The notes: generated by a model from the letters alone, not told the origin. DNA of 12,984 bases from Alphaproteobacteria bacterium (GCA_011522945.1 WTHY01000035.1:1-12984), one strand, 5' to 3'; counted from the stretch's first letter, positions 1-8,110 are shown. Numbers and translations: made by a program.

Positions 1-113
1 CTAGTAGGCGCACTCAGCCGTCGGTTTCATTATAGAAATGCCAACCAAAAGCCATGTTAGGATTATGCGTGGTTGCGTAGGTTCGGGCTGCGCTGATTAA
101 GCACTATGCTTTT

Positions 114-120
114 GGGGAGA
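114..120 (+). promoter_or_regulatory. Ribosome binding site of the MttB-like gene
   Basis: GGGGAGA lies seven bases before the ATG at 128 and is a strong Shine-Dalgarno match, which fixes this start. I see no convincing -35/-10 pair in the 127 bases to its left. Confidence 0.7.
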
Positions 121-127
121 CATTATT

Positions 128-1642
128 ATGGTCAGACGTGCACGCCCACAGCGTGGCTCAGGTGATGCGAGCACATCACCAGCCTCTCCCTATATTCAGC
201 GCAGGCTTCCCTTTTTTGATCCGCTTGATGAAGCCCAGCTTGCCCTGATAGATTCGCAAATTGACTGGATGCTGGAAAATATCGGCTTCGCATTTCGTGA
301 TGATCCTGTGGCACTAGATATCTGGCGCAAAGCTGAGGTGAAGCTTGATGGTGACAAGGTATTTGCAGATGCACAATTTGTCCGAGAGCTGGTGGCACAA
401 GCCCCGTCAGAATTTACCCAGCTCGCCCGCAATCCAGCACGGTCTGTTACCATTGGTGGTAATCATCAAGTATTTGCCCCTATTTATGGTGCGCCTTTTG
501 TGCGCGACCTAGAAGGGGGGCGGCGTTATGCAACCTTTGCCGATTTTGAAAAATTGTTAAAGCTGACCTATATGCATCCAAATTTGCATCATAGTGGTCT
601 TGTTATCGCAGAGCCAACTGATATCCCTGTCTCAAAACGGCATCTGGATATGGTGCTTGCGCATATGGTGCTAAATGATAAGCCGCATCTGGGCGCTATC
701 ACTGAAAAGAGCCGAGCTCAGGATAGTGTAGATATGGCTGAGATTCTGCATGGCAAAGAGGTGATGGATAACAATGTTGTTATCATGGCGAACGTCAACA
801 CCAATTCTCCTCTCCTGATAGACAGGGTCGTTACAGAAGCTATTCAGGTCTATTCTGGCAGAGGCCAGGCAATGGTTGTGACGCCCTTTATTTTGACTGG
901 CGCTATGGGCCCTGTCTCAACTGCTGCTTCTGTAGCGCAGGCAATGGCAGAATCCATGATTTGTTGTGCATTTGCACAACTTGTGCGTCCTGGCGCGCCA
1001 TTTGTCATGGGGAATTTTCTATCTTCCATGAGCCTGAAATCAGGGGCGCCCACCTTTGGTATGCCAGAACCTGTATTATCCAATTATGCAATCGGCCAGC
1101 TGGCGCGGCGTGTTGGTCTGCCGCTGCGTTGTGGCGGCTCACTAACAGCGTCGAAGATAGAAGATGCTCAGGCAGCTTATGAATCAGCTGATTCAATGCA
1201 TTCTACCGTGATGGCAGGATCGAATTTTACCCTACATTCTGCAGGTTGGCTTGAAGGCGGTCTGGCGACAGGCTTTGAAAAACTCATCATGGATGCCGAT
1301 AGGCTTGGAAGCTATCAAAAGCTCATGGCCGGTATGGATACATCTGAGGACCAATTTGCGAGAGATGCCTATCTGGAAACAGAGCCTGGTGGACATTTTC
1401 TAGGGTCAGCCCATACGATGCGGCATTATCAAGATGCATTTTATGAGCCAAAATTATCAAATAGTGAAAATGTTGAAAGCTGGGAGGAGGCAGGCGCGAA
1501 AGATATGCGTAGACTGGCCTTTGAGCGCTGGAATGAAATGCTTGATGCGTATGAAAAGCCGCCTATTGATGCAGGGACAGAAGAGGCACTTTTAGACTAT
1601 GTGGCGCGTAGGAAGTCAGAGCTTCCGGACGCCTGGTATTAA
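128..1642 (+). CDS. Trimethylamine methyltransferase (MttB) family protein, non-pyrrolysine type
   Basis: This is a 504-residue protein of the MttB superfamily (PF06253 type). Characterised members transfer a methyl group from a quaternary or tertiary amine to a cobalamin-bound partner protein. The sequence shows the family's conserved block around residues 115-190, including APIYGAPFVRDLEGGRRY, LHHSGL and the KRHLDMV segment, and a glycine/alanine-rich barrel region (residues 250-300, TGAMGPVS). The frame has no internal amber codon, so it belongs with pyrrolysine-free homologues such as the MtgB glycine betaine methyltransferase, not with true MttB. The ATG start is supported by GGGGAGA at 114-120, seven bases upstream. 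A flavin/folate demethylase gene lies 96 bp downstream on the same strand, suggesting joint catabolism of a methylated amine or betaine. No corrinoid protein (MttC/MtgC) or RamA reactivase gene lies in the window. Family assignment is firm; the substrate is unknown. Confidence 0.9.
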   Translation: MVRRARPQRGSGDASTSPASPYIQRRLPFFDPLDEAQLALIDSQIDWMLENIGFAFRDDPVALDIWRKAEVKLDGDKVFADAQFVRELVAQAPSEFTQLARNPARSVTIGGNHQVFAPIYGAPFVRDLEGGRRYATFADFEKLLKLTYMHPNLHHSGLVIAEPTDIPVSKRHLDMVLAHMVLNDKPHLGAITEKSRAQDSVDMAEILHGKEVMDNNVVIMANVNTNSPLLIDRVVTEAIQVYSGRGQAMVVTPFILTGAMGPVSTAASVAQAMAESMICCAFAQLVRPGAPFVMGNFLSSMSLKSGAPTFGMPEPVLSNYAIGQLARRVGLPLRCGGSLTASKIEDAQAAYESADSMHSTVMAGSNFTLHSAGWLEGGLATGFEKLIMDADRLGSYQKLMAGMDTSEDQFARDAYLETEPGGHFLGSAHTMRHYQDAFYEPKLSNSENVESWEEAGAKDMRRLAFERWNEMLDAYEKPPIDAGTEEALLDYVARRKSELPDAWY

Positions 1643-1687
1643 TAGGGTAGTAAGTTGTCGGATTACTATCTGACTGGAAATAGAATT

Positions 1688-1713
1688 TCATCCAGATGGG
1701 TTCACCTGGATGA
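1688..1713 (+). other. Intercistronic hairpin
   Basis: The arms TCATCCAG (1688-1695) and CTGGATGA (1706-1713) are perfectly complementary over 8 bp and enclose a 10-base loop. The hairpin sits between the methyltransferase homologue and the FAD/GcvT gene, ending nine bases before the next Shine-Dalgarno sequence. No T-run follows it, so it is a poor intrinsic terminator. A role in mRNA processing, stability or tuning the ratio of the two products is possible but inferred. Confidence 0.45.
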
Positions 1714-1738
1714 GACGTAAATAGGGGGAGCAAGAGTA

Positions 1739-4186
1739 ATGCCTGAAGTTATGAAAGAGGCACAAACTGGTGCAAAACAGATGCCTACACACGCCAAAGT
1801 TGTCATTGTCGGTGGCGGTGTTGTTGGTTGCTCTATTTTATTTCATTTAGCCAAATTTGGTTGGAAAGATGTTGTATTGCTCGAGCGTGACGAGTTGACA
1901 TCAGGCTCTAGCTGGCATGCTGCTGGCCAAATTCATACGATTAGCTCTGACCCAAATATTTCTCGTCTGCAAAGCTATACAATCAACCTATATAAGGAAA
2001 TTGAGGAGCTTTCAGGTCAGTCTGTTGGTCTGCATCTTACCGGGGGATTTTATTTAGCCTCAACCAAAAGCTGGTATGATTATCTGAAGCGTGAACGCTC
2101 AAAGGCACGCTATATGGGGCTTGAGCAGGAATTTATCTCTCCCCAAGAAGTGGCTGAACGGCATCCACTGATTGATCCAAAATACTTTTATGCAGCCTTG
2201 TGGGATGATCAGGATGGCGACCTTGACCCGTCAGGCACGACTTATGCTTTTGCAAAGGCTGCCCGGCATTATGGTGCACAATATTTCACGCATACGCCTG
2301 TAACAGCCACCACAATGCGCAGTGATGGCACATGGGACGTCACCACAAGCAAAGGTGTGATTAACGCTGAGCATGTGGTGAATTGCGGCGGCTTATGGGC
2401 GCGTGAAGTTGGCCATATGGCAGGGTTACATATTCCTGTGCAGCCAATGGAACATCATTATCTTCTAACAGAAAAAATTGATGAGATTGCGAATTTTGGC
2501 TCTCGTCTTCCGTGCGGCATTGATTATGAGGCGAATATCTATTTCCGTCAGGAGCGTGATGGCATGCTGCTCGGCACATATGAACCTGTAGGTGTGCCAT
2601 GGAAGGTAGAGGGCACGCCATGGGATTTTGGTCATGAATTGCTCAATCCGAATTTGGAACATATTGCAGATAGGTTAGAGCTTGGCTTTGAGCGTATTCC
2701 GGCGCTTGCCAATGCGGGTATTCGTCAGGCGATTAACGGCCCTTTCACTTTTGGTCCTGATGGTAATCCAATGATTGGTCCTGTACCTGGCATGCATAAT
2801 TATTGGTGTGCCGTTGGTGTTATGGCTGGCTTCTGTCAGGGGGGCGGTGTTGGCCTCACTATGGCTGAGTGGATGATTGATGGCGAGCCATCTATCGATG
2901 TTTGGGCTATGGATGTTGCCCGTTTTGGGAATTGGGCATCACCTGATTGGGGTACAATCAAGAGTACAGAAAATTACGAACGCAGGTTCGTCATGACCTT
3001 TCCAAATGAGACCTTACCAAAGGGACGGCGTCAGCAAACCACAGCTCTTTATGACAGGCTTGTCTCAAAAGGCGCGCGCATGGGACAATCTTTTGGTCTG
3101 GAACATGCTCTGTGGTTTGCAGATAGCCCAGAAGATGCGCATGAAGATCCAACTTTCGAGCGCAATAGATCACATGATTATGTTGCCCGTGAAGTGGCGG
3201 CTGTGCGTACAGCAGTTGGCGGGATTGAGATCGCCAATTTTGCCAAACATGTCATCAAAGGTAAAGGCGCGCGTGCGTGGCTCAATAAGATTATGGCTGG
3301 CTATATTCCAAAGCCTGGTCGCATTGCTCTTACGCCGATGTTAACTGATAAGGGCAGGCTATATGGTGATTTAACGGTTGCCTGTCTGACAGATGAGCAT
3401 TTTATGCTCTTCGGGTCTGGGGCCATGCAGGATGCGCATGCACGCTGGTTTGCCCGCACGCTGCCTGATGACGTATTTTATGAAAATCAAACAGGTGATT
3501 GGCATGGTATTGCCTTGTCTGGACCAAATTCACGTGCGCTTCTCGCAGATATTACACGTGATGATGTCTCTGCTGAGGCACTGAAATTCCGAGATATGCG
3601 TCAGACATTTGTTGGCGGCGTGCCGGTAATTTTAAACCGGATCAGTTTTTCAGGTGAACTTGGCTATGAGATTTATTGCCGCCCGCAATATCTCATCAAA
3701 CTGGCAGAGGCAATTGAAGCTGCTGGCTCTGCACATGGGTTCAGCTGGTATGGTGCACGTGCTTTGATGAGTATGCGTCTGGAAAAAGGCTGGGGTGCGT
3801 GGGGCCTTGAATTCCGCCCTGACTTTAATGCCGTAGAGTCTGGGATGGATAGCTTTATCAATTGGAATAAGGATTTCGTGGGTAAAGCGGCTACAGAGCA
3901 ATTCGCAAAGGACGGCGTTGCGCGAAAGCTTGTTACACTCGTTATTGATACGCCGATTGATGTCACACTGGACGAAGCCATCCTGCATAATGGTGAAGCC
4001 GTCGGATATATCTCCTCAGGTGGATATGCGCATCATGTCGGCAAATCTATGGCGATGGGATATGTGTCCTCAGAATATGCTGTGGCTGGCAGCCAACTAG
4101 ATGTCGAAATTCTGGGTGAAATGTATAAAGCAGAGGTGCAATCTGCGCCGCTTTATGATCCAGAAGGGCTGAAGATGCGCTCTTAA
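1739..4186 (+). CDS. FAD-dependent oxidoreductase with GcvT domain (dimethylglycine/sarcosine dehydrogenase-like)
   Basis: This is an 815-residue protein with the layout of dimethylglycine and sarcosine dehydrogenases. An N-terminal DAO-type FAD domain (residues about 18-390) has the dinucleotide motif GGGVVG (25-30), the ribose-binding Glu49, and TSGSSWHAAG, in which His60 matches the histidine that carries covalent FAD in DMGDH. An FAO_M linker follows (about 390-450, with GRRQQTTALYDRL and WFA). A GcvT folate-binding domain (about 500-720) contains FSGELGYEIY and LMSMRLEKGWGAWG, and a GCV_T C-terminal domain runs to the end. Family enzymes oxidise an N-methyl group and pass the formaldehyde equivalent to tetrahydrofolate as 5,10-methylene-THF. 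AGGGGGAG at 1723-1730 supports the ATG; Met15 is an alternative start without a good ribosome site. No signal peptide is visible, so it is probably cytoplasmic. The MttB-like neighbour suggests a shared methylated-amine or betaine pathway. Dimethylglycine, sarcosine or a related N-methyl compound is the likely substrate but cannot be read from sequence. Confidence 0.9.
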   Translation: MPEVMKEAQTGAKQMPTHAKVVIVGGGVVGCSILFHLAKFGWKDVVLLERDELTSGSSWHAAGQIHTISSDPNISRLQSYTINLYKEIEELSGQSVGLHLTGGFYLASTKSWYDYLKRERSKARYMGLEQEFISPQEVAERHPLIDPKYFYAALWDDQDGDLDPSGTTYAFAKAARHYGAQYFTHTPVTATTMRSDGTWDVTTSKGVINAEHVVNCGGLWAREVGHMAGLHIPVQPMEHHYLLTEKIDEIANFGSRLPCGIDYEANIYFRQERDGMLLGTYEPVGVPWKVEGTPWDFGHELLNPNLEHIADRLELGFERIPALANAGIRQAINGPFTFGPDGNPMIGPVPGMHNYWCAVGVMAGFCQGGGVGLTMAEWMIDGEPSIDVWAMDVARFGNWASPDWGTIKSTENYERRFVMTFPNETLPKGRRQQTTALYDRLVSKGARMGQSFGLEHALWFADSPEDAHEDPTFERNRSHDYVAREVAAVRTAVGGIEIANFAKHVIKGKGARAWLNKIMAGYIPKPGRIALTPMLTDKGRLYGDLTVACLTDEHFMLFGSGAMQDAHARWFARTLPDDVFYENQTGDWHGIALSGPNSRALLADITRDDVSAEALKFRDMRQTFVGGVPVILNRISFSGELGYEIYCRPQYLIKLAEAIEAAGSAHGFSWYGARALMSMRLEKGWGAWGLEFRPDFNAVESGMDSFINWNKDFVGKAATEQFAKDGVARKLVTLVIDTPIDVTLDEAILHNGEAVGYISSGGYAHHVGKSMAMGYVSSEYAVAGSQLDVEILGEMYKAEVQSAPLYDPEGLKMRS

Positions 4187-4562
4187 ACTTATATCGCCAG
4201 CTCTGATTGAGACGTGCAGCTATCTATCTGCTAGGGTCAGTGATGGGCTAATGATCTAAACGACCACCAATATTTTAGGGTCTTTCTAATTGGAAGGCGC
4301 CTTAATTGCACATTTAGCACCTATCCTTGCCGTGTAACCCAGTCTGCAAGCTAAAGTGCTAGTTGTGCTGTCTTAAGCTGTTTTGAATAGGCGTGTCATG
4401 TATAAAGACGCATAGTGGCAAACTAATCTCTGCTTCGGATTATGAAACGCGAAAGCATGTTTCAATATGGTAAAATGGCGAAAGGATGTACCGTGGCGAT
4501 ATGGCTACAAGCAGCTTTCTAGAGGTTAGATTGCCGGGGATTGGATAGCGGAGAATTAGGCC

Positions 4563-4667
4563 GCCAGAGAACAGCTCGCCAGAGAACAGCTTGCCAGAGA
4601 AGAACTCGCTAGAGAACGGCTTGCCAGAGAACAGCTTGCCAGTGAGGAGATTTCTGGAGACCAGTTT
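4563..4667. repeat. 15-bp tandem repeat, six to seven units
   Basis: Units of consensus GCCAGAGAACAGCTT begin at 4563, 4578, 4593, 4608, 4623 and 4638. A more degenerate seventh unit begins at 4653. The first two differ only at the last base, and the second and fifth are identical. In the plus frame set by 4563 the units read ARE(Q/E/R)L, and the frame stays open to TGA at 4704-4706. A TAG lies six bases before the repeat at 4557-4559, and no ATG, GTG or TTG precedes the units in that frame. Because the period is a multiple of three, the other frames also remain open for long stretches, so openness alone is weak evidence of coding. Confidence 0.85.
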
Positions 4668-4910
4668 CCTGGGTCGAATGTTCCAATGAATGAGGCGTTT
4701 TTCTGACAGTCAGACAGGCTTATTGAATTACGCGCGTATGATTCGGCTTCGCAGACCTGCTATTAGGATCATCCTCTTTACCAGGGTGGCGGTCGCACCT
4801 AGCCTTTGTGATAATATTTTGGATTAGGGGTAGGGATAGAATCTAACCACTTTAGGATGAATGTCGTCCGATTTTATGCTTGTTCGGCTGCATATTCAAT
4901 TTTCCTTATG

Positions 4911-4925
4911 TTTTTGCGGCAAAAA
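4911..4925. promoter_or_regulatory. Perfect odd-centred palindrome upstream of the protease gene
   Basis: TTTTTGC and GCAAAAA flank a single central G at 4918, giving a 15-bp dyad. It lies 44 bases upstream of the preferred protease start and overlaps a weak -35-like TTGCGG. It could be a repressor or activator site; this is inferred from symmetry and position only. Confidence 0.3.
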
Positions 4926-4936
4926 ATATTAGAATC

Positions 4937-4949
4937 ATCTAAATTAGAT
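4937..4949. promoter_or_regulatory. Second perfect palindrome upstream of the protease gene
   Basis: ATCTAA and TTAGAT flank a central A at 4943, giving a 13-bp dyad whose centre lies 25 bp from that of the preceding palindrome. It overlaps the sequence where a -10 element would be expected. Its A/T richness raises the chance of coincidence. Confidence 0.25.
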
Positions 4950-4969
4950 AATTTCATGTGGAAAATTTC

Positions 4970-7900
4970 ATGATACGGCTCAAGCAAGCAGAGAGTTTTA
5001 GAGGAATCAGCAGATGCATATCTGCTATTTTGCTCTTGCACCTTTCTGTCAGCTTAACAACCATATCTGCACATGCCTCTGGTGAGGACATAACAAAATC
5101 TATCGAGGTTACTGATGATTTTACCAAAAATGCGCGCCTATTTAGGTTCGATAGGTTTGATGCATTTCGTGCTTCAGTCGAGAGATATGAAAAACAAACT
5201 AACATAAACAGCCTATCATCTTTTGTTGCAGGCCAAAAACAGCAGGGAATTTTAATTCCTGACTTGCTAAAGCGGCATAAGCAGCAGGGTGATGAGCCTT
5301 TCGCAGCATGGGTATCTGGGCTCTTGATGCATTATCCAGAGCAAGCTTATAGGCTGCTATCTCATTTATCTGAGGTGAATCCCTATCGGAAAGATGAGAT
5401 GGGCGTTGCATTGGCATCATACCTTCAGCAGCGTTTCGGAGTTTTTCCGGATCTAAAACCCGCTAGCGTGCCTAAAGTCGCCGCAACGCCTTTAGCATTG
5501 GGCATAATAGAAACAGATGGTTTGGTATTTGACGACACTGCGGGGCTCGCGACAGGTACGGCAGCTGCTGGAGCGGCCTCATCTGTGAGTGTTACAACTG
5601 TTGCACTTTACTCTGTAGCAGGCACATTTGCACTGGCTGGCAGCGATATTACAGGTAGCGGGTCAAGCTGTAAGGTTTGCGGCAGTGGTAATACCATTAT
5701 GAGTCAAAATCCGGAGAGCTTTGAGACAACAGAATATCAAGCACAAGTTGGCCTTGATGCTGTTAAAGCCAGCTCTGCATATGCAAGAGGCCATAATGGT
5801 GCGGGTGTTCTTGTTTCAGTAGTTGATTCGCCATTTCAGCTTGATCATCCGGAATTCTCAGGCAGGCTAGTAGAGGGGTATCATGTTGATGATGCCTCTT
5901 ATTCCGCAGATGTATGTAGTGATAATACAACGACCAGCTGTAGTCGTAATCATGGCACTCATGTTGCAAGTACAATTGTAGGCGCCCGGGATAATGGAAC
6001 CGGCATGCATGGTGTCGCCTATAATGCAAAGGTGAAACCGGTAGCCTTTATTGCCGGGTCCTCTTCTTTTACGAGCACACAATTAGAAAATATGTTCGCC
6101 GCAGCCAGCGGTATGGATAATGGTAGCCAGATTGTGGCTATGAATAATAGCTGGGGACCAGAGCCGGAACTGATTTCCACAGGCATTGGAACAGAGGTAT
6201 ATGTTGCGCCAGATGTCAGTGATACCGCATTAGAAGCCTTGTATCATTCTTGGCTAAGTGATGCTGCTGATAATGGAACAATCCTTGTTTGGGCTGCTGG
6301 TAATGATGGCTGGAATAGTGCCACCGGACGTGTCGCTATATTTGATTCTGCCGCAGATTATACAGCTGATCCAAACGCACCATCGCGTACCGTACTTGCC
6401 TCAGAATTTGTAGATAATACGAGTTTTACAAGTGCCAACCAGGTTGATTATCTCACCAAATTACCAAGCCTGGTTGATAATGCTAGCGCCTATATTATCG
6501 ACCAAAGTAAGGACCAGTATAGGTGGATAAATGTTGTTGCGACTGATCCAGAAAATGATAATGCAATTGCCACATTTTCAAATGGCTGTGGGGATACACG
6601 AAATTATTGTATGGCAGCGCCAGGGGTTGGCATTTATGCGGCGGTAGATGGGTCTGCCTATAGTGATTATCAAGGCACATCTATGGCAGCACCTCATGTG
6701 TCAGGCGCGATAGCTGTTTTAGCAGATATGTATCCTGACCTTGAGCCAGAAGAAATCGTAGCTATCTTGCTGCGTTCTGCCACCGATTTGGGGGCAAATG
6801 GTGTTGATGCTGTCTATGGGCATGGGCTGTTAAATCTGGAAAAGGCAACTGGGCCTATAGGCGATATTAATCTAGCTACCGTAACGTCAGGCGGCGGTGT
6901 GTCTTTGCTAGGCAGCGATGTGGAAATTCAGTCGCCAGCCATTATGGGTAATGTGCTGAAAAATGTGAATCTGGCGCTTTTGGATGAGTATGACAGGCTG
7001 TATGAAGTCAACGTGCCAGTTACAGCACAGCTTCATGACAGATTAACACTCGCGCAACGGATGAAGCAGGATGGCCTTAAAAGTGAGGATGTGATCGCCT
7101 TTGCAGGTGGCTCACTTGCCTTTACAGTTGATAATCCAGAAGATGTAGGTGCTGTATCTATAGAATATCAGCAACAGACACAGCAAGGTTTGCTCACAAC
7201 AGGTTATAGCAGCCTTGGCACATCTAATGATTCAGTAGATGAAACAGCCGCTTTTTCTGATGCCTACAGCCATTATTATTTGGAGCCATCTATTGCACAG
7301 GATATGCAGCAAACCGCCTATCTTGGTCTAAAACATAGCAATGAGATGACAGGCTTTGGCATGTCAACAAATCTGCGTGCGTCGCACTCTGAAACAGGGT
7401 CTATTTTGCAATATAGCTCTGGCTGGTCACTGACACGCGGTATCTTTGATGCAAAGCTTTCAATTGGCGGTGTAGCAGAAAGCGCACGCTTTATGGGCGC
7501 AGAAATGACAGGTGCATTGGCGCTTGGCGATGCTGGTACAAAAACTGTTTTTGCCCGGGTTGATGTGGCAGCTGATCTTGGTCCATTAGGCGGGCTTGAT
7601 CTATTCTATGTTGCAGGGCGCTCGGATGTAGATTTTGCGCAGCCAGAGTTGGTTGCCATGCAAAATATACAACATGATAGCTATGGAGCGCAGCTTTCGA
7701 AAAAATTCGGCGACAATAGCGATAGGCAGTTGCAAGCGCGTCTCTGGCGCCCCTTAGCCCTGACATCTGGGGAGTTGATGATTAATCAAATTACAAATTA
7801 TCGCAGAGCCGGGCTCGTTGAAACTAGGCGTAGCCACTACAGTCTTGTGCCCAAGCGCGAAACAGCCTTTAGCGTAGATATGTTATGGAACGGATTACGT

Positions 7901-7987
7901 GCCGGCCTATATCACCGCATGAATATGCGGCACATAAATGAACTAGATGAGACAGGTGGCTACATCACAACATCTATTCGGTTCTAA
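4970..7987 (+). CDS. Subtilisin-like (S8) serine protease, probable autotransporter
   Basis: This protein has 1005 residues from ATG 4970. A GTG at 4958 would add four residues but has no better ribosome site; upstream of 4970 only a weak GGAAA is seen. An extended signal peptide (residues 1 to about 37) ends in ISAHA before SGED. Residues about 60-150 are a helical region that I do not recognise, perhaps a propeptide. Residues about 185-230 are Gly/Ala/Ser-rich and hydrophobic, followed by CKVCG. The S8 peptidase domain (about 255-620) contains all catalytic elements: Asp286 in SVVDSP, His328 in NHGTHVA, oxyanion-hole Asn445 in AAGNDG and Ser571 in GTSMAAPHVSGA. The last 260 or so residues are rich in alternating hydrophobic positions and end in TSIRF with a terminal Phe, as in autotransporter barrels. 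The protease is therefore probably displayed on or released from the cell surface. Its substrate is unknown. It appears monocistronic, with a long upstream spacer that may hold its control sites. Confidence 0.9.
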   Translation: MIRLKQAESFRGISRCISAILLLHLSVSLTTISAHASGEDITKSIEVTDDFTKNARLFRFDRFDAFRASVERYEKQTNINSLSSFVAGQKQQGILIPDLLKRHKQQGDEPFAAWVSGLLMHYPEQAYRLLSHLSEVNPYRKDEMGVALASYLQQRFGVFPDLKPASVPKVAATPLALGIIETDGLVFDDTAGLATGTAAAGAASSVSVTTVALYSVAGTFALAGSDITGSGSSCKVCGSGNTIMSQNPESFETTEYQAQVGLDAVKASSAYARGHNGAGVLVSVVDSPFQLDHPEFSGRLVEGYHVDDASYSADVCSDNTTTSCSRNHGTHVASTIVGARDNGTGMHGVAYNAKVKPVAFIAGSSSFTSTQLENMFAAASGMDNGSQIVAMNNSWGPEPELISTGIGTEVYVAPDVSDTALEALYHSWLSDAADNGTILVWAAGNDGWNSATGRVAIFDSAADYTADPNAPSRTVLASEFVDNTSFTSANQVDYLTKLPSLVDNASAYIIDQSKDQYRWINVVATDPENDNAIATFSNGCGDTRNYCMAAPGVGIYAAVDGSAYSDYQGTSMAAPHVSGAIAVLADMYPDLEPEEIVAILLRSATDLGANGVDAVYGHGLLNLEKATGPIGDINLATVTSGGGVSLLGSDVEIQSPAIMGNVLKNVNLALLDEYDRLYEVNVPVTAQLHDRLTLAQRMKQDGLKSEDVIAFAGGSLAFTVDNPEDVGAVSIEYQQQTQQGLLTTGYSSLGTSNDSVDETAAFSDAYSHYYLEPSIAQDMQQTAYLGLKHSNEMTGFGMSTNLRASHSETGSILQYSSGWSLTRGIFDAKLSIGGVAESARFMGAEMTGALALGDAGTKTVFARVDVAADLGPLGGLDLFYVAGRSDVDFAQPELVAMQNIQHDSYGAQLSKKFGDNSDRQLQARLWRPLALTSGELMINQITNYRRAGLVETRRSHYSLVPKRETAFSVDMLWNGLRAGLYHRMNMRHINELDETGGYITTSIRF

Positions 7988-8097
7988 TCGCTTGCCTATC
8001 TGGTAATTAGTCATATTCTCTATCGCAAGGTTGGCAGTTGCCTGAAATTCACGGTTTGGGCATGTTAGCTGACCAAATTCATTAAGAGTTGTGTGTT

Positions 8098-8103
8098 AGG
8101 AGA
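8098..8103 (+). promoter_or_regulatory. Ribosome binding site deciding the aldo/keto reductase start
   Basis: AGGAGA lies seven bases before ATG 8111. It falls inside the longer frame that opens at GTG 8093, so it argues for initiation at 8111. Confidence 0.7.
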
Positions 8104-8110
8104 TAAGAAA

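Larger units (their letters stand above)
4187..4957. other. Long intergenic region without a recognisable gene
   Basis: About 770 bp separate the FAD/GcvT gene from the protease gene. Neither strand has a convincing open frame. The region contains a 15-bp tandem repeat (4563-4667), a small palindrome CTGAC-A-GTCAG at 4703-4713, and two AT-rich palindromes directly before the protease gene. I could not find an intrinsic terminator, tRNA or known riboswitch. A 26-codon frame starting at ATG 4442 and ending at TAG 4520 is too short and featureless to call. The stretch may be decayed coding sequence, an extended promoter region, or the site of an unrecognised small RNA. Confidence 0.6.

Noticed and set aside
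42..75. Inverted repeat CAACCA/TGGTTG in the leader of the MttB-like gene as a riboswitch
   Set aside because: The arms are only 6 bp with a 22-base loop, and no conserved aptamer core is visible.
128..1642. Amber-encoded pyrrolysine in the MttB homologue
   Set aside because: The frame runs uninterrupted from ATG to TAA with no internal TAG, so it is a pyrrolysine-free family member.
3650..3988. Minus-strand open frames of about 100 codons inside the FAD/GcvT gene
   Set aside because: They lie wholly within a strongly recognised coding sequence, overlap each other in different frames and have no recognisable domains.
4442..4522. Possible 26-codon gene (ATG 4442 to TAG 4520) upstream of the tandem repeat
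   Set aside because: There is no Shine-Dalgarno sequence, no recognisable motif and the frame is very short. It is mentioned only as a possible relic joined to the repeat by a frameshift.
4563..4667. CRISPR array
   Set aside because: The 15-bp units abut each other with no spacers, and no cas gene is nearby; it is a simple tandem repeat.
4703..4713. Palindrome CTGAC-A-GTCAG as a regulatory site
   Set aside because: It has only 5-bp arms, lies about 260 bp from the next gene, and has no second copy; chance is the simplest explanation.
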